Positions 1 to 12,438 of a stretch of 64,000 nucleotides of DNA are shown here, one piece after another. The notes under the pieces were generated by a model. That model was not told where the DNA came from. It worked only from the letters and a program-made list of their open reading frames with translations, and ran no database searches. Position 1 is the first letter of the stretch. Every line of letters starts with the position of its first letter. This DNA is from Gonatopus flavifemur (taxonomy: Eukaryota > Arthropoda > Insecta > Hymenoptera > Dryinidae): NCBI GenBank assembly GCA_018340375.1, contig JAFFJZ010000001.1, forward strand, positions 49,778,001 to 49,842,000. Direction: 5' to 3'. A program made the position numbers and the translations under genes.

Positions 1-3000
1 GTTTCGGTATTCAGAGAAAGGAAACATGAGGTTTGTAATGTACTCGTTGTTTCTTCGGTATTGTTATCGAGATGATAAAATATCAGAAAGAAATACGATC
101 CGCTTCGAGTATAATATGGAATAAAGTGTAAATCATGCGCAGATGTTATACAAGTCAGCCAAAAAAGGTGTGACGTCCCTTCCTCCATTCTCACTTCCAT
201 CATATACACACCACGTACGATACGTGCGAAGATTTTCTTACACGTGTGCTCTTTGAGTCAGTTACACGTTATCCCTTCTATCTTTGATACTCCTTCAAAC
301 CATACAAAAATCCGATTTAATGAGGTTAAAAATAGAGTTCGTTTGATGTCTTAATTCTTTATTTGCATGCGAATTTGAACAAGAAATTTCTATATCCATT
401 ATTATTCGTTTCAAATAAGTCCTGTGAGAAAGGTATCCTTGAAATTATCATAACATCAAATTATTCCTGATTGAAGTGGATTGGGGTTTTACCGATATCC
501 ACCGATAATTTTGCTACAGAAACAATATTGTAAATGAGAGAAATCATTAAAAATCATCATGAACTTGACTGTTCTGAATCTTGAAATCTTCAACTTTGAA
601 ATTCAAAACACGAAACACAAGATTCGCTTTAAATCCCTCAAACTTTTCCAGTGTTTGGCTGCTTAAAGCCATCATGTCCTACAATTGGGGTGTAATATTC
701 ACCGATTATTGAAGTATATTTTTATACTTTCATAACTAGTTCTTTTCTTCCTTCCAGAACAATAAAGAATGTAATTTTATTCCTTTCAAACTGATGGTTT
801 CTCATTTGAAATTAATAGGGAGCTAAATTATAACTGTTAACCTCACATGTCTTCTGTTTTTGTGAGCATTTGGATCGAAGCAGGGTATGGATAACAATCT
901 TTCCACGAGAAAATTTTCCCGATATCTCTGTCAGCTAACGAGATAACATTCATCGGAATATTACAATAAGAGAATCAATGCTCGGCAGAAAGAAGGTTTA
1001 GTTTCCTCTGCGATGTCATGTGCCTGGATACAGCGAACCCAGCATGATAATTATGTCAATTACAGTTGGTTGCATCAAACACAGTAAAATTGACTGAAGG
1101 AAAGTACCGTGATTGCATCAACAGACACCGTTCGTTCACAAGGTTTTAACTAAAATTTATTTTTAGAGTCGAACAAACAGAATGAGATTTGTTTCGATCC
1201 TTTTTATGTAAACAACATGAGAAATGGGGAGGGACACAATTTATTGTTGCTTCAAAACTTGACGGTTGGATAAAAATATGATTTCTCGTTTCCGTGGTTC
1301 CAATTCGTATACAGGTGAAGAAAAATGACTTGAAAAGTGAGATTACAATTATATTGTGGATCTTCTATTTCAGAATCTTGTTGAATTTAGGCAATATAAA
1401 TATAACGTTGGTTCCAATGCGAATTTTATTCCAATTGCTCCTACATAGGATTTTTTCCATGCAGAGGAAATAAAATGGTACTCGCTTTTTGCTAACGAAG
1501 TTTGTGTATTATAGTGAAAATAGCGATATGAACATAGAAATGGTGTTCCTGCACACTGTTAGGGATGTTACTTACTGCTATCAACTGCTGTTAACAACCT
1601 AACGAGTACTTTTTTACATTCTTTGCATATAACAACAAAGTTGTCAAGCATTCTCAGAAAGGAATAATAAAAAAATGTAATAGAGAAATTCCGCGAAGCA
1701 TCAACGCCATAGAGAATTCATAATGATACAGTTAAGGAACTTTCTAGCAGTAAAATTGTTTTCCCCTGTGCAACGATTGTGTTCTTCGTCGTTCACTCTT
1801 CCCAGAAGACGAAAGAACAATGAATCTGCGTGTGAATTTGCTTTTTGCTCGATATAAATTTTTTCTATTCAATATAAGTATATCAACACGTGAAATGCTC
1901 TCGTGGAATATAACAATCTCCACTCAAACCGTATCATTGATTCGCGCTCCAAGTTCTAAATTGAAGATAAATACGTCGATGATGTTGCAACTGAAAACAA
2001 AATATTTTAATATCTTTCTCAAGTTCGACATTCAAGGAGAGAACAAGTAAAAAAGTACTGCACAATCAATCATAGTTTGAGATTGCCGTGCGTTTAAAAC
2101 AGATTGAAGTCGAATGTTCCATTCCGAAGCAGCACATACATCGTTCTGAATTTATAATACGCACAGAATTATTCTCACATGGAATATTACACCCAACGAC
2201 GACGGCAAGAGTGTTAATAAGTGTCATAAATTTTAGCATTGATGACTTTCATTTTGCCAATTATATTCCCTGCGAACAGAAAATTATTCGCGATATGAGA
2301 GGAAAAAAAACGATTTGAATTCCAAAAGAAACTATACGTGAATCCAAGTTGATTTTGAATCTCCTTTCACCATCGTTGATTCCAGTTAAACACTGTAATA
2401 ATTAACGCTAATCAATTTTTTGTAGCTATGATTTTTTATACCTTCTCTTGCACTATCCTGCTGGAGATTTTGCACGAGTATGAAGAAAAAATTTTTAACC
2501 ATCTTGTAATAATGTATATCCGTTGTGTAAACTGATAACACGACCATAAAATTGTGTATAAAATGTGAGTTGAAAGGATAATACGCGTATAAAAACGTCA
2601 CGTAAATGTTGCGAAATTTATACTGGAAAAAATACTGACCTTTTGAAAAATGTATATAACGGTTCGTGGAATTCAATCGATTGATCAATTACGGTTTTAC
2701 GTTTTTTAATAAACGCAAGAAAAGGGAGAAAGGTTGAAACGCGATGTCTCTTCGTATATATACATTATTTACGACACCATCGAAATCTATTCCATTTGTT
2801 TCTGTAGAAGGAAAGAAATTCTATTTGCTTCGGTATAATTTCACTGGAGCGAGAAATTGAGTGACTGTAAACGTGACGCACAAGGATACAAAGAGAAAAA
2901 ATGACAAAAGTTTCCATTTACTTCTATGATACTACTGCCACTCCTTCATTATCGCTTGGTTTATCGTTTTCATTTGAGACTTTATTATCATTATTATCAC

Positions 3001-3564
3001 AACTTTACGAGATTTTTCATAATTCTGCATGAAAATTCAGAAAAAAAGGAAAATATCCGAGATAAAAGATGAATGAGCTCATGGCTTTCTTATCTATAGC
3101 ACTACTGAATTCATATTGAATATGTTTCAATATTCAATACATTATTTTTCTCCGTGCAAGAATAAACGCATGATAATTCGTTCATGAATGAAGTTGAAGG
3201 CACTCGAGCATCGGGAGAAGCAGGTCAAATTTTGTGCCAACTTTTTGCATAAATTACACAATAAATTTGAATTTGAAATCGATAATAATTGAGTTCATAC
3301 CCGAGATTGGACTTTGAATACGAATTTGGGTTTCTTCATGATTTGCAGATATCGGGAAATGAGATTACAAAAAAATTTTTACAATTGAAGGTTATTAATT
3401 TTAAAATCTTTTTGTGTTCACCAGAAAATTAGCAAAAGACTGAAACTTATATTTAGAGTCTAGTCTCAGTCGTGGATTTTATGATTATTCGCTAAAAATT
3501 TCGGATGAACGCATAATTTATGAAAAAAGTTGGCGCAAAATTTGACTCGCTCCTTTTGGTGCTC
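1..3564. other. Non-coding AT-rich stretch, nothing recognised
   Basis: Only short, compositionally random reading frames are present, and I see no TIR element or RNA gene. A single AP-1-like TGAGTCA is at about 255. It may be an upstream intron of Hipk or intergenic. Confidence 0.5.
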
Positions 3565-3769
3565 CACGGAGAAAAAGGAATAGTGATAATAAGCGAATAG
3601 TAAAATATGGACAGACCAAACTGCGCAATCAAGATAACTAAACGACTCAATAGAAATGATAATACACTCAGTTGAATCAACGATACGTTCAATTAGAATA
3701 ACTACGCGATTGATTATAGTAACCAAATATTTGGTCCGTCCATATTTTACTATACCAGTTTTCTCCGTG
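3565..3769. mobile_element. MITE, CACGGAGAAAA ends
   Basis: The ends are CACGGAGAAAA and TTTTCTCCGTG. Inside them the arms continue as a longer inverted pair, TAGTAAAATATGGACAGACC against GGTCCGTCCATATTTTACTA, so the element folds on itself. The flanks are CC and TT, so the expected TA duplication has decayed or the ends are imprecise. It belongs to the CACGGAG family seen at six further places in the window. Confidence 0.8.
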
Positions 3770-3805
3770 TTGAGTGCCCTCAAATATCAATTGAACTTCA
3801 TTCTA

Positions 3806-4077
3806 CTCTCTAAATCTGAAAGAGTGAAAAATCGCACGTTCCACTCCACTAAGTGTCAGAAGTGAGCCTGTCCGCTTCGAGTGGAATTTTCACTCGTTTC
3901 GAGTGACCTCTCACTCTTTTAGAGTGAAAAATTCACTCTAGCGTCGAAGTGGTTGTGAATTTCTAACCTCAAACCTTAGAATATCACTCTAAAAGAGTGG
4001 AAATTTCACTCGAAAATTCGACAGGCTCACTTCTGGGTGGCTGAAGAGTGAAATCTCACTCCAAAGATTCTAGGGAG
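3806..4077. mobile_element. MITE, GAGTG-rich family B, TA target duplication
   Basis: The ends are CTCTCTAAATCT and AGATTCTAGGGAG, flanked by TA on both sides. The interior is built from repeated GAGTGAAA/TTTCACTC units around a less repetitive centre. It is an inverted-orientation relative of 21609-21880 and of a decayed copy near 8200-8492. Confidence 0.8.
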
Positions 4078-4189
4078 TAGTGTTTTGCATCTCCTTTTCA
4101 ATACTCGATTAGGATTCTTGATAGTTTTATCAATATGTACGGTTACCTTTAGCTGATTCTCCTTCAAATAAAATGATTCGCAAAATAAT

Positions 4190-4396
4190 ACAATAAAAAT
4201 TACAATATTTTCTGGTGAATTGATACTATTAGGTCTCATCTCTTGAGAAGGACTCCTCAAATGTGGAATAGAATATCACAACGACAATAATTTTTACTAC
4301 GTTCGGTAAGAAAAACTCTGAGACAGTCAGACAATCGTGACAACATTTGACAAAATAATACTATTTTATTACAATATTTTTCCCCGTGTAAAAATG
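4190..4396. mobile_element. Truncated MITE of the CACGGAG group
   Basis: This closely matches the interior of the element at 8812-9030, sharing AATTACAA, CTCATCTCTTGAGAAG-like and CAACATTTGACA segments. It keeps a decayed right end, TTTTTCCCCGTG, but no recognisable left end. Confidence 0.65.
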
Positions 4397-4399
4397 ATT

Positions 4400-6187
4400 A
4401 TTTCTCACTGAAAATAAGAACTTGATCAAGAAAAAACATCATTGAAAATTGAATGCTCATCGAAATTTCAATACTGATATAAAAGGTGGAAAGTTTTCTT
4501 AACGGCAATTTGTTGATGTTATTGTGTGTTGTTTGAAAATTATTACAACTGATGAATCAGCTCATTTAAAAATATATTTCAGTTATCATAAGTCATTTAT
4601 ACGCGTACAAGTTGGGAATATAATACAAGTTATTCATGAGCAAAAATAAAATACTTTGGCATGTATCGGTGTGCAATTGATCCATTAACGTTCGTTTCGT
4701 GTTGCGATTAGATCGTGATAGTATATTTTACGTATATACATTTCTAAACTTGTGAGCTCTCTAGTATATGAAACATACTCCGTCCGCGCAGTTTGACAAC
4801 TTTGAGAGTTCAGCAGGTTCGTTACGAATTTAACTGTACAAATTATTATCAATTCAATCGTTCCGATGATCAATGAATTGTTATTAGTTGCTGTTATAAT
4901 TCTCACGAAGTGTACTTGAAATGTAAGGAAAGAGTTTTTAAAAATATCAAGGCTTTTTAAGCAACACAGGGGAAAGGCAGCTCGAGAGTGAGATAATTTT
5001 GAATAGAATTTGGGAATATTTCTTAGTTTTTTAATATTCATGATGAATCGATGTAAAATTCTCTTCCATTAAATTCCATGTTCAATTGTTTTTTAATCTT
5101 TTGTTGTACATCTATTGAAATGATTACGACGAAATATCCTTGAATTTCCTTGAAAAAATTATAATATTTTCCAACCGGATTTTTCTTCGTGTGATTTAGG
5201 AAGATTATAACAATGAAGAAAATTATTAATTTTATGTGTCATGTATCGGATGTTCCATACAAGAGAACAATTATTATGCAATTGTTCCTTGCACAATAAA
5301 CATGTAATAAAGTACCATATGAGACTTTATTCTTAGTCATCATTCCGTTGCAGGATTTTTATTTCAGACACGGTGTGAAAGTACTTTTATAAAATTATAG
5401 CAACAGATAGCTTCGTCTCGTCATTGTAATTATGTATGATATAGCTCAGTATTATAAATTCCAGTTCAAATCAATGGTTGTAAGCAAAAAATTACCACAA
5501 TTTGTGATGAAATTTGACACAGGGACAATCTCGAAGTATGATTCAATGCCGTTTAACTACCATTGAATTTACTTCAGCTCAGATAAAATTATCACAATTC
5601 GTTTTAAATTATGCCAGTCCCAGAATTTATCACCAATTTTTTTCCGTGGGGTAATTATTGCAATACACCTTATCAGAGCAATTGAGAATGGTTTTGAACT
5701 CCGTTGTCATGAATTCAAAATGATAGTCTACGAGTGCTACACGTGTAAAGAATTTTTGACTCATGTCCATTTATAAATGGGGAATAAACAGACGCTTTGA
5801 ACGTTAAACATGCAACTATTACGATTAAAAGATATTCTTGCAGTTAAACAAATGCTTACGTTAAAAACATCAGTGCTACCAACACGATAAAGACTAACAC
5901 CGAAGATAAATGTCGGTACAATCGAAAGGATTGGATTCCAATGTACTTTTCTGAATATACAAGCCACATTTAATCGAACTTCTTTCTTCTCGAAACCAAT
6001 AAAAATACATTTTATCATTCAAATTTTTCCCTATTTTTTTTTTTTTTGTATAAGATGATAGAATTCTACTAATTTATTGACAGCAGAGTTGACGAAAATG
6101 CGCTAATTTGAAATAACAAAGTGAGAAAATAATTTTTGAATCAAATATTCCAACATTCTGTTACGTGTGCGAGAAAAAAAGAAACAG
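4400..6187. other. Non-coding stretch, nothing recognised
   Basis: There is no convincing reading frame, RNA gene or repeat. The 118-codon minus-strand frame at 4685-5041 has no recognisable motif. Confidence 0.45.
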
Positions 6188-6196
6188 CATTGTTAG

Positions 6197-6364
6197 ATGA
6201 AGGTGAACTTACAGTCGTAAAACTAAAATTTGTATCAAGGATTTAAGCATCTGAAACGTTTAGCGGAACACCGCTTAATCGATTTCTGGTATAAAACAAA
6301 AAACGCTTCAACAAGGTTTAATCAAAAGTTACAACAAATGGCTGCTAGTTAGTTTCAGCTTCAT
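6197..6364. mobile_element. MITE with 9-bp target duplication, GCTGAAAC family, copy 1
   Basis: It is flanked by CATTGTTAG (6188-6196) and CATTGTTCG (6365-6373), eight of nine identical. The right end GTTTCAGCTTCAT is well kept; the left end, ATGAAGGTGAAC, is decayed. The interior matches the other copies through ATCAAGGATTTAAGCATCTG and AATCGATTTCTGGT. Confidence 0.8.
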
Positions 6365-7732
6365 CATTGTTCGCTCTTTCTACACAGACACAGAGTGACA
6401 TGAATTTGATATTCGAAAAGTAAAGTTACATGTACTGATATATATATATTCATATCAACAATGGTTCGCATTACAAGATTAGTTTGATCACTTTGATCCA
6501 CAATGGTAGTTTTGTAACTCACATCCAATGCACCACAAACATTTCCACTGGAGTATATTTCTGTTGATAAACCTTTTGAGAACCCGACAATATTCACCAT
6601 ATCGCATGAAATACGATTTCACGAAGAAAATGTAAACAAACTCAAACAGATCCTTGAATAAATAACAACGAGATGCAACGGTGATGTTTTTCATTTCCTG
6701 AGAAGAATGATAATTTATGGTACACAATTTTTTCCAGTAGCTCGATACGCGCATCAGTGTCGTCAAAACATTGAGTAAAATTTCCACTCTATGGACAATA
6801 TTTTTGTATTTCCTGACACTCGAGGTCTCTTGAAAAAGCATGCCAGTGAATGTGATTCATTTGATACAGGTGTGCGGTTCTTTTAACAATCATATTTTCA
6901 TCCGAAGACCGTCTTTTGATCGAACGAAACGTAACTTCTCTTTTCCGGGTCTATTTTTAATTTTTCCCAGCACGCGGAAACCAATGTAAAATTATCTTTC
7001 AATTGTTTCAAGTTGTGTGTAAACTCGTACAAAGTTTATTTCCTTTGATTTTTATTTGGAGTGAAATCAACTCCATCCTGCTACGATGAATTCTTTTATA
7101 TTAAATTCAAACGTAGTAGGCAGTGACGCGTTCACTGATTCGAACGATGATTACAAAAAATAATTTTGAAAAATATGTTATTGATGTAAAAGTATTTTCC
7201 TATGTTGAGAGTTCATAGAATTTTCACAAATATAATTATGCAAGTTTATGCTTGATACAATTTCAAGAGAGTGGAATATGTTTCTTGATTTTTTTTCGGT
7301 ATGATGAGAGCGATATGTGTAGATGAAAAGTAATTGAATTTCTGTCATTTTTGTGAGAGGGAATTGTTCAAATGTTGCTTGAACGATATACTATTTTCCT
7401 GATGCAACAGCAACTTTATTGTCAATAAATCTTCCACTGTGACAGTTAACAGTTATATCATGACGATGTTTCGAATGCATCGAAGAAGTAGTTGAAGGTG
7501 AAAAATTCAACCCCGCAGTAACCGAAAATCATTGAGAATGCGCGAAAAAAAATAAATGAGCACGAATTCGAGGAGAATTCGTGCACTAAATTTTAATGAC
7601 TGGTTGAATTTTTCCATTATTCCGAAAATAGGAATGCAAACTCAACTCCATTATCCCTTTATCGTTGGAAATTCACCCCCAGCGTTCATTTTTTATACGA
7701 GAGGACCATTGATTGAAGAAACTCATCGATGA

Positions 7733-7810
7733 TCGCCAAATCTCATTGAAATCTGACAAAGGTCTGATCGATCAATCAGATCTTTGTCCAATTTAGATGA
7801 AATTTGGCGA
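7733..7810. repeat. 78-base near-perfect hairpin
   Basis: The arms TCGCCAAATCTCATTGAAAT and its partner ending GAAATTTGGCGA pair along the full length, with about seven mismatches per 39 bases and almost no loop. It could be a minimal fold-back MITE or a hairpin RNA precursor. A smaller perfect hairpin, CACGAATTC/GAATTCGTG, is at 7561-7582. Confidence 0.6.
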
Positions 7811-8199
7811 GAATCCATGGGTTTATTAAACTAGGGAAAACTAGGGAGGTGCTGTTTCGTGCTGTTCTAGCGGCAAACGGTTATTGAAACAGTGAACAAA
7901 GTGAACAAATGATTGAATTCCATTGTAAGTTCAATCTGTTCCTCGGTTACAAAGTACTATATTGAATTTTTTATTTTTCCTACTGTACAAAGCCTCACGA
8001 GGCCTACTAGAGTGATTTCTTTTAAAGAACATATATTGTTATATACAACCTGGGTCTGCAACGAGTTTAGCTGCACTTATCATCAGACTGATATGGGTTG
8101 CACTAAAATAATCAATGACATGCTCTCCGAAATTTTTAGAGTGAGTATTTCAGTCGACCGGAAAGATGAGTTCCTTTCTGACTGCCTAAAGAGACCCTA

Positions 8200-8492
8200 T
8201 CTTCTTATTCGAGTGGAAATCTCACTCTTCCCAATTTAGAGAGCACTCTTTAGCCAACCAAAAATGAACTCATCGATATTTTTAGTGACATTTCCTTCCT
8301 TTTAGAATGATAGCGTTAGGTTTGAAATTGAAAACCTCCAGCCACTCCAATTCTGGAGTAGATTTCTCACTCTAAAAAAGCAAGGGTTCACTCGAAACGA
8401 GTAAAAATCCCACTCGAAGCGGATTGGCTCTCTCACTTCTGAGATTTAGTGAAGCAAAACACGTGGTTTTTCACTCTTTCACATTTAGAGAG
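8200..8492. mobile_element. Decayed GAGTG-rich family B MITE
   Basis: The segment from about 8236, CACTCTTTAGCCAACC, through CACTCGAAACGAGTAAAAAT to CACATTTAGAGAG runs in the same order and orientation as 21609-21880. The left end is rearranged and cannot be placed exactly. Confidence 0.6.
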
Positions 8493-8811
8493 TGGTAAAT
8501 TTATTTATATCATGATCGAAAGTTGTTTTAAACCTCGAGCGATATGAAGTCAGAAGATTTGCAATAATCTGATTTGATTTTGGTAAACCCCTTAATTACG
8601 AACTTGTATATGAACATCAGTTTCTACTATAAAACTCTGATTATACAGGCTGACCGCAAACTTCTGTAGCATGTATCTACAATTGGGGCTGCAGGCCAAG
8701 TGGGACTAGAATTCATATAAGCTGGGTTTATGATGAAAATTACCCATTATACAATAGAATCCTGTATGAAAAATATAAAAAGAATTTAAAACAAAATGTA
8801 TGAATATGATA

Positions 8812-9030
8812 CACGGAGGAAAATAATATAATAAGAATTACAACTTTTTCTAGTGAATTCATACTATCAGGCCTCGTCTCTTGAGAAGTACTCCTCTAAT
8901 GTGAAATACAATATTACAACTGCAATAATTGTCACCACATTCGGTGAGAAAGCCTCTGAGACCGCCAGGCAATTGTGACGACATTTGACACAATAATACT
9001 ATTCCAATTACCACATTATGTTTCTCTGTG
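8812..9030. mobile_element. MITE, CACGGAG family, TA flanked
   Basis: It starts CACGGAGGAAAA after TA (8810-8811) and ends TTTCTCTGTG before TA (9031-9032). The interior matches 4190-4396. Confidence 0.75.
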
Positions 9031-9032
9031 TA

Positions 9033-9170
9033 CACTGAGAAAAGAGTTTGTTTGCAGCAAAGAAGGCTTATTATTTGTAAACAAACCACCATTTCCGTCA
9101 AATAAGATTTGTTAATAGTTGGAAAAACCTTATTTGATTGAAATAAATTTGGAATACTTTTTTCTCCGTG
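9033..9170. mobile_element. MITE abutting the previous element, sharing one TA
   Basis: It begins CACTGAGAAAAGAG directly after the TA at 9031-9032 and ends CTTTTTTCTCCGTG before TA at 9171-9172. The interior holds short inverted TTTGTTTG/AATAAG-type segments. The end-to-end layout suggests insertion into the duplicated TA of its neighbour. Confidence 0.75.
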
Positions 9171-9172
9171 TA

Positions 9173-10527
9173 TGATGGAGTAGTAAACTACTATTCCGGA
9201 AACTAAGGCGATTGGTTTCTCCAATCAGTTTCTAACAAGGTGCATTGGTAATTTACTTCACCAGTCTAGTCTCTTGAATTGCCAATCATTTTTCTAGGTG
9301 CTAATAAACTTGAATTCTTTGCGTACTCATGCTATAAAGTCGAATATCATATATAATCAATGACAGGAGTTTTACTAATTTTTGAGATTCACCAGTATCG
9401 AAAAAGAGAAATTTCAAGAAATAGATAGCCTGAATAATCATTCTCATGCTCGAAAATTTACTTTTAAGGACATTGCGTAGAAAATAGTCTGTTGGCAATG
9501 CAGTATACTTAACGCTCTCTCTGTATGTTTTTCTGACAGTGATATTTTCATTACCAATGGACTGAGCTTCTACGGGATGCCGTTAAATTTAACTTGTTAT
9601 TTTTTCATATTATTTCTCTTCTGTTCGCAAACCTATCGATATACCTCTACATTGTACTAGACCCTTTTATTATGTATCATTTATATCCTGTACAACAAAT
9701 TTTCTCACAGGGACGTTGATTGTTATTACAAATTTTAGAAAGTAACTTCATCTAGAATCATGATGAACTTTATGAAATATTATCTAACTATTCCAGTTGG
9801 AATTTAACTGAAACTGCGAATCTACTTGTCTTAAGTATAGTATTATACGTAAGACTAAGGTACACAGAGATATCATGAATATGCAAGGATGATTAAACGA
9901 TTAGCAAATAAAAGAAAGGATTGGAGGGTTTCATTAGACCAATCGTACAAGTGATTACCTTACAGTCATGTCAGATCTACATAATCCTTTGAAGCAATGA
10001 GAAAATAATTCAAAATAAATACATTCTTATCAAGGCTCCCTCTTCTCAAATCCATGAACGATTCGTTAATCTTCAAGCTTCAAATCGAAAGATTTGTGAT
10101 TCGTCAATTGATATTACCACAGCATTTTATGGAATGCAATTTAGGATAATCTTCAATTGCAAATCCAAAGGTTTCATTTCAAAGTACTTTCAGTGTTTAT
10201 ATTTTTCACAGTTGAAAATTTGATTAATTTGTTGATTTCGCACATTTTTTTATAACTATATTCAATATAAATTTCGAGGGAACCGTTTGAGAAATTCTAC
10301 ACGTCTGTTGGAAACAAATTTCATTCAAATAGTTACCACACTGTCAAAAATCCGGCTGAAAGTGGCTGTACCTTACTTGGAAACTTGATTGAAATTCAGT
10401 CTCTTCTGTTGCGTCGACAGAGGACTAGTTTTGGCTGCATCTCAAAATAAGCTGATATTCAGGTTGAAAGTCAGTTTTACTTTTCACTGTGCATTGGGTC
10501 CACTGAGAGAAAACGTTGTAGCTGAAA
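9173..10527. other. Non-coding stretch, nothing recognised
   Basis: No supported gene, RNA or complete repeat is present. Fragments of repeat character (for example near 10330-10500) lack ends. Confidence 0.4.
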
Positions 10528-10928
10528 AATGAAGTGGAAATTGTCGGCCGATGATCATAACTTCTTACAGGAAACTTTCATCACGGATTTGAGCATCTGA
10601 AACGTTTAGAGCAACGCTGTTTACCTAATCGATTTCTACACGGAGAAAAAATGGTTTGCTACTATAACGCCTACAAAGAAATTTGTTGTCCTTGCAAAAA
10701 TATTCACTCCGGTAGCTAAGACGTTAGTTGTGTTAAGAAATTTGTTTATGTCAGCAACAAAGTGTAGTTGTGTCAATCATTGTTCTTGCTCTTTTAGCTA
10801 ATTCTTTTTGTAGGCGCTATAGTAACAGAACTGTTTGTTATGCCAGCAAGACTTCTTTCTCCTTGTAATGTTAACCAAGTTCAATCAAAAGTTAGAACAA
10901 TCGGTAACGGCTGACAGCTTCCACTTGA
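10528..10928. mobile_element. 9-bp-duplication MITE, copy 2, split by a CACGGAG MITE
   Basis: The flanks TAGCTGAAA (10519-10527) and TAGCTTAAA (10929-10937) match at eight of nine bases. The host halves read ATGAAGTGGAAATTG...TTTACCTAATCGATTT and AAGTTCAATCAAAAGTTAGAAC...GCTTCCAC, and are separated by the insertion at 10639-10865. Confidence 0.7.
10639..10865. mobile_element. MITE, CACGGAG family, nested, TA flanked
   Basis: It starts CACGGAGAAAAAATGG after TA (10637-10638) and ends TTTCTCCTTG before TA (10866-10867). It is inserted in the middle of the 9-bp-family copy, so it is younger than that copy. Confidence 0.8.
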
Positions 10929-10939
10929 TAGCTTAAAAT

Positions 10940-11054
10940 GAGCCCAAGTACAGTTTTTAGTTACAGCAGCTATATTTCCACTATCATAGCGATGGTCATA
11001 GCTACTTCGATAGAAAATATGGCTACTGAAAACTAAATAAATGTACTTGGGCTC
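10940..11054. mobile_element. Short palindromic MITE, GAGCCCAAGTAC ends
   Basis: The ends are GAGCCCAAGTACAG and TGTACTTGGGCTC. The next inner bases TTTTTAGTTACAGCAGC and GGCTACTGAAAACTAAAT also pair. No target duplication could be read. Confidence 0.75.
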
Positions 11055-11129
11055 GATTTCAGCTACAGTCTTTTCTCAGTGTGGAGGAGCTAACTCACAA
11101 GCTTATTCGAAGTCGACTATCCTTCTCAA

Positions 11130-11382
11130 CCCTGGTAGAAAAGTTTCGTTGAATTTTAATGAATTTCTTGCACTTTTGGTACATTCGGTTTTCGTTGAAA
11201 ATAAGGAAAATTCAATTGAATTCAACAAAATTTCGGTAAAAATCAATAACTGTTCACAAAATTTAATGATTCTCAGTGAAATTTGTTGATTTCCATTAAA
11301 GTTTGTTGAAGTTTGAGAATTTTCATTGAATTTTGTTGAAATATTGCTGTGCCAAAAGTGAACGAAATTTTTCCGCCAAAGA
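11130..11382. mobile_element. Inverted-repeat element, CCCTGGTAGAAAA end, internal TTGAATTT repeats
   Basis: The left end CCCTGGTAGAAAAGTTTCGTT pairs with the right end AACGAAATTTTTCCGCCAAAG, and the next inner CACTTTTGGTAC pairs with GTGCCAAAAGTG. The interior is a set of degenerate GTTGAATTTC-like units. The terminus resembles the larger element at 61726-62624. Confidence 0.65.
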
Positions 11383-11383
11383 A

Positions 11384-12247
11384 GGGCTTGGTTAAAATCG
11401 GAAGAGGATGATTTTGGAGAGAATTAATTCACTCGACGTGGATCAAAATTTTCATGCACGAGTTTGAATATGTTTAGGATCGAGGATTTCTTATGAAGTC
11501 AAAGACTTGACAGCCCTGAAAATTTTACGCTAATTTTGGCTCCAATGGAATAAATCGCACAATCAAATTGACGTATGCTGGATTGAACATTGCGATAAAA
11601 TCAAGTGTCAGAAGTTGAGAGGAAAATTGAAAATAAAGTCAACTCGCATTTATACACTTTGAAAAGTAAACCTCACTTTCTTTCTGAATATTAGCTGATT
11701 TCAAGATACAGCCAATACTAGCCCTGTCTCAATGAAAGTAAGCACCAAAAATAAATGCCGACAGAATGGAAAAGTCAATTTTTCAAGTAAGGTGCAACTA
11801 CATTCAGTCAGACTTTTTATTGTGAGACGATACTCGCGTCTCTTCAATCCGAATGGAGGTCGCTTCGCTCGTTTTTTTGTGATCTAAATGGCACTCGCTA
11901 AGCTTGAATTTCGAGGTAAATCGCACTTGTATCCACGAGAAGTGGTTAAAGAAATGAAATATCTCGTTCACAAAGAATGCTCAATTCATTAAACCGATTA
12001 ATTCACATTGACGTTTTATAAATGTTGTTCATTTTGAGAAGGTCTACATAATAATACACGACGTGTTCATAATTAATTCTCTTCGTACGTATCCAACCCT
12101 TGACAATACCTCAATACATCGGATACATAAAATTTAGAATGCAAAAATGTAAGTATCCCGCTCTCATGTGAAAGATATTGGTTGAGATTGAAAGTTGAAA
12201 CAAAAAGAGTATTCCAAACAGCACAATGTGCTGCTGGAACGTTTATG
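11384..12247. other. Non-coding stretch, nothing recognised
   Basis: I see no supported gene or complete element between the two repeats. Confidence 0.4.
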
Positions 12248-12256
12248 GAGCGTAAA

Positions 12257-12429
12257 ATAGAGCTGAAACTGGCAGCCGATTGTTATAACTTTTTACACAA
12301 AATTTTCATTAAGGATTTGAGCATATAAGAAGTGTAGTGGAACGCTGCTCAATCGATGTCTGGTTTAAAACAAGCTTCAACAACGTTTAATCACAAGTTA
12401 CAACAATCTGCTGCTAGTTTCAGCTTCAT
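12257..12429. mobile_element. 9-bp-duplication MITE, copy 3 (exact duplication)
   Basis: It is flanked by perfect direct repeats GAGCGTAAA at 12248-12256 and 12430-12438. The ends are ATAGAGCTGAAACTGGCAGC and GCTGCTAGTTTCAGCTTCAT. This is the copy that defines the duplication length. Confidence 0.88.
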
Positions 12430-12438
12430 GAGCGTAAA

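Noticed and set aside
4685..5041. 118-codon open frame on the minus strand
   Set aside because: No recognisable domain, random-looking composition, and no splice or neighbour support; expected by chance in this amount of AT-rich DNA.
8859..9224. 121-codon minus-strand frame
   Set aside because: It runs straight through two MITEs and their flanks, so it is not a gene.
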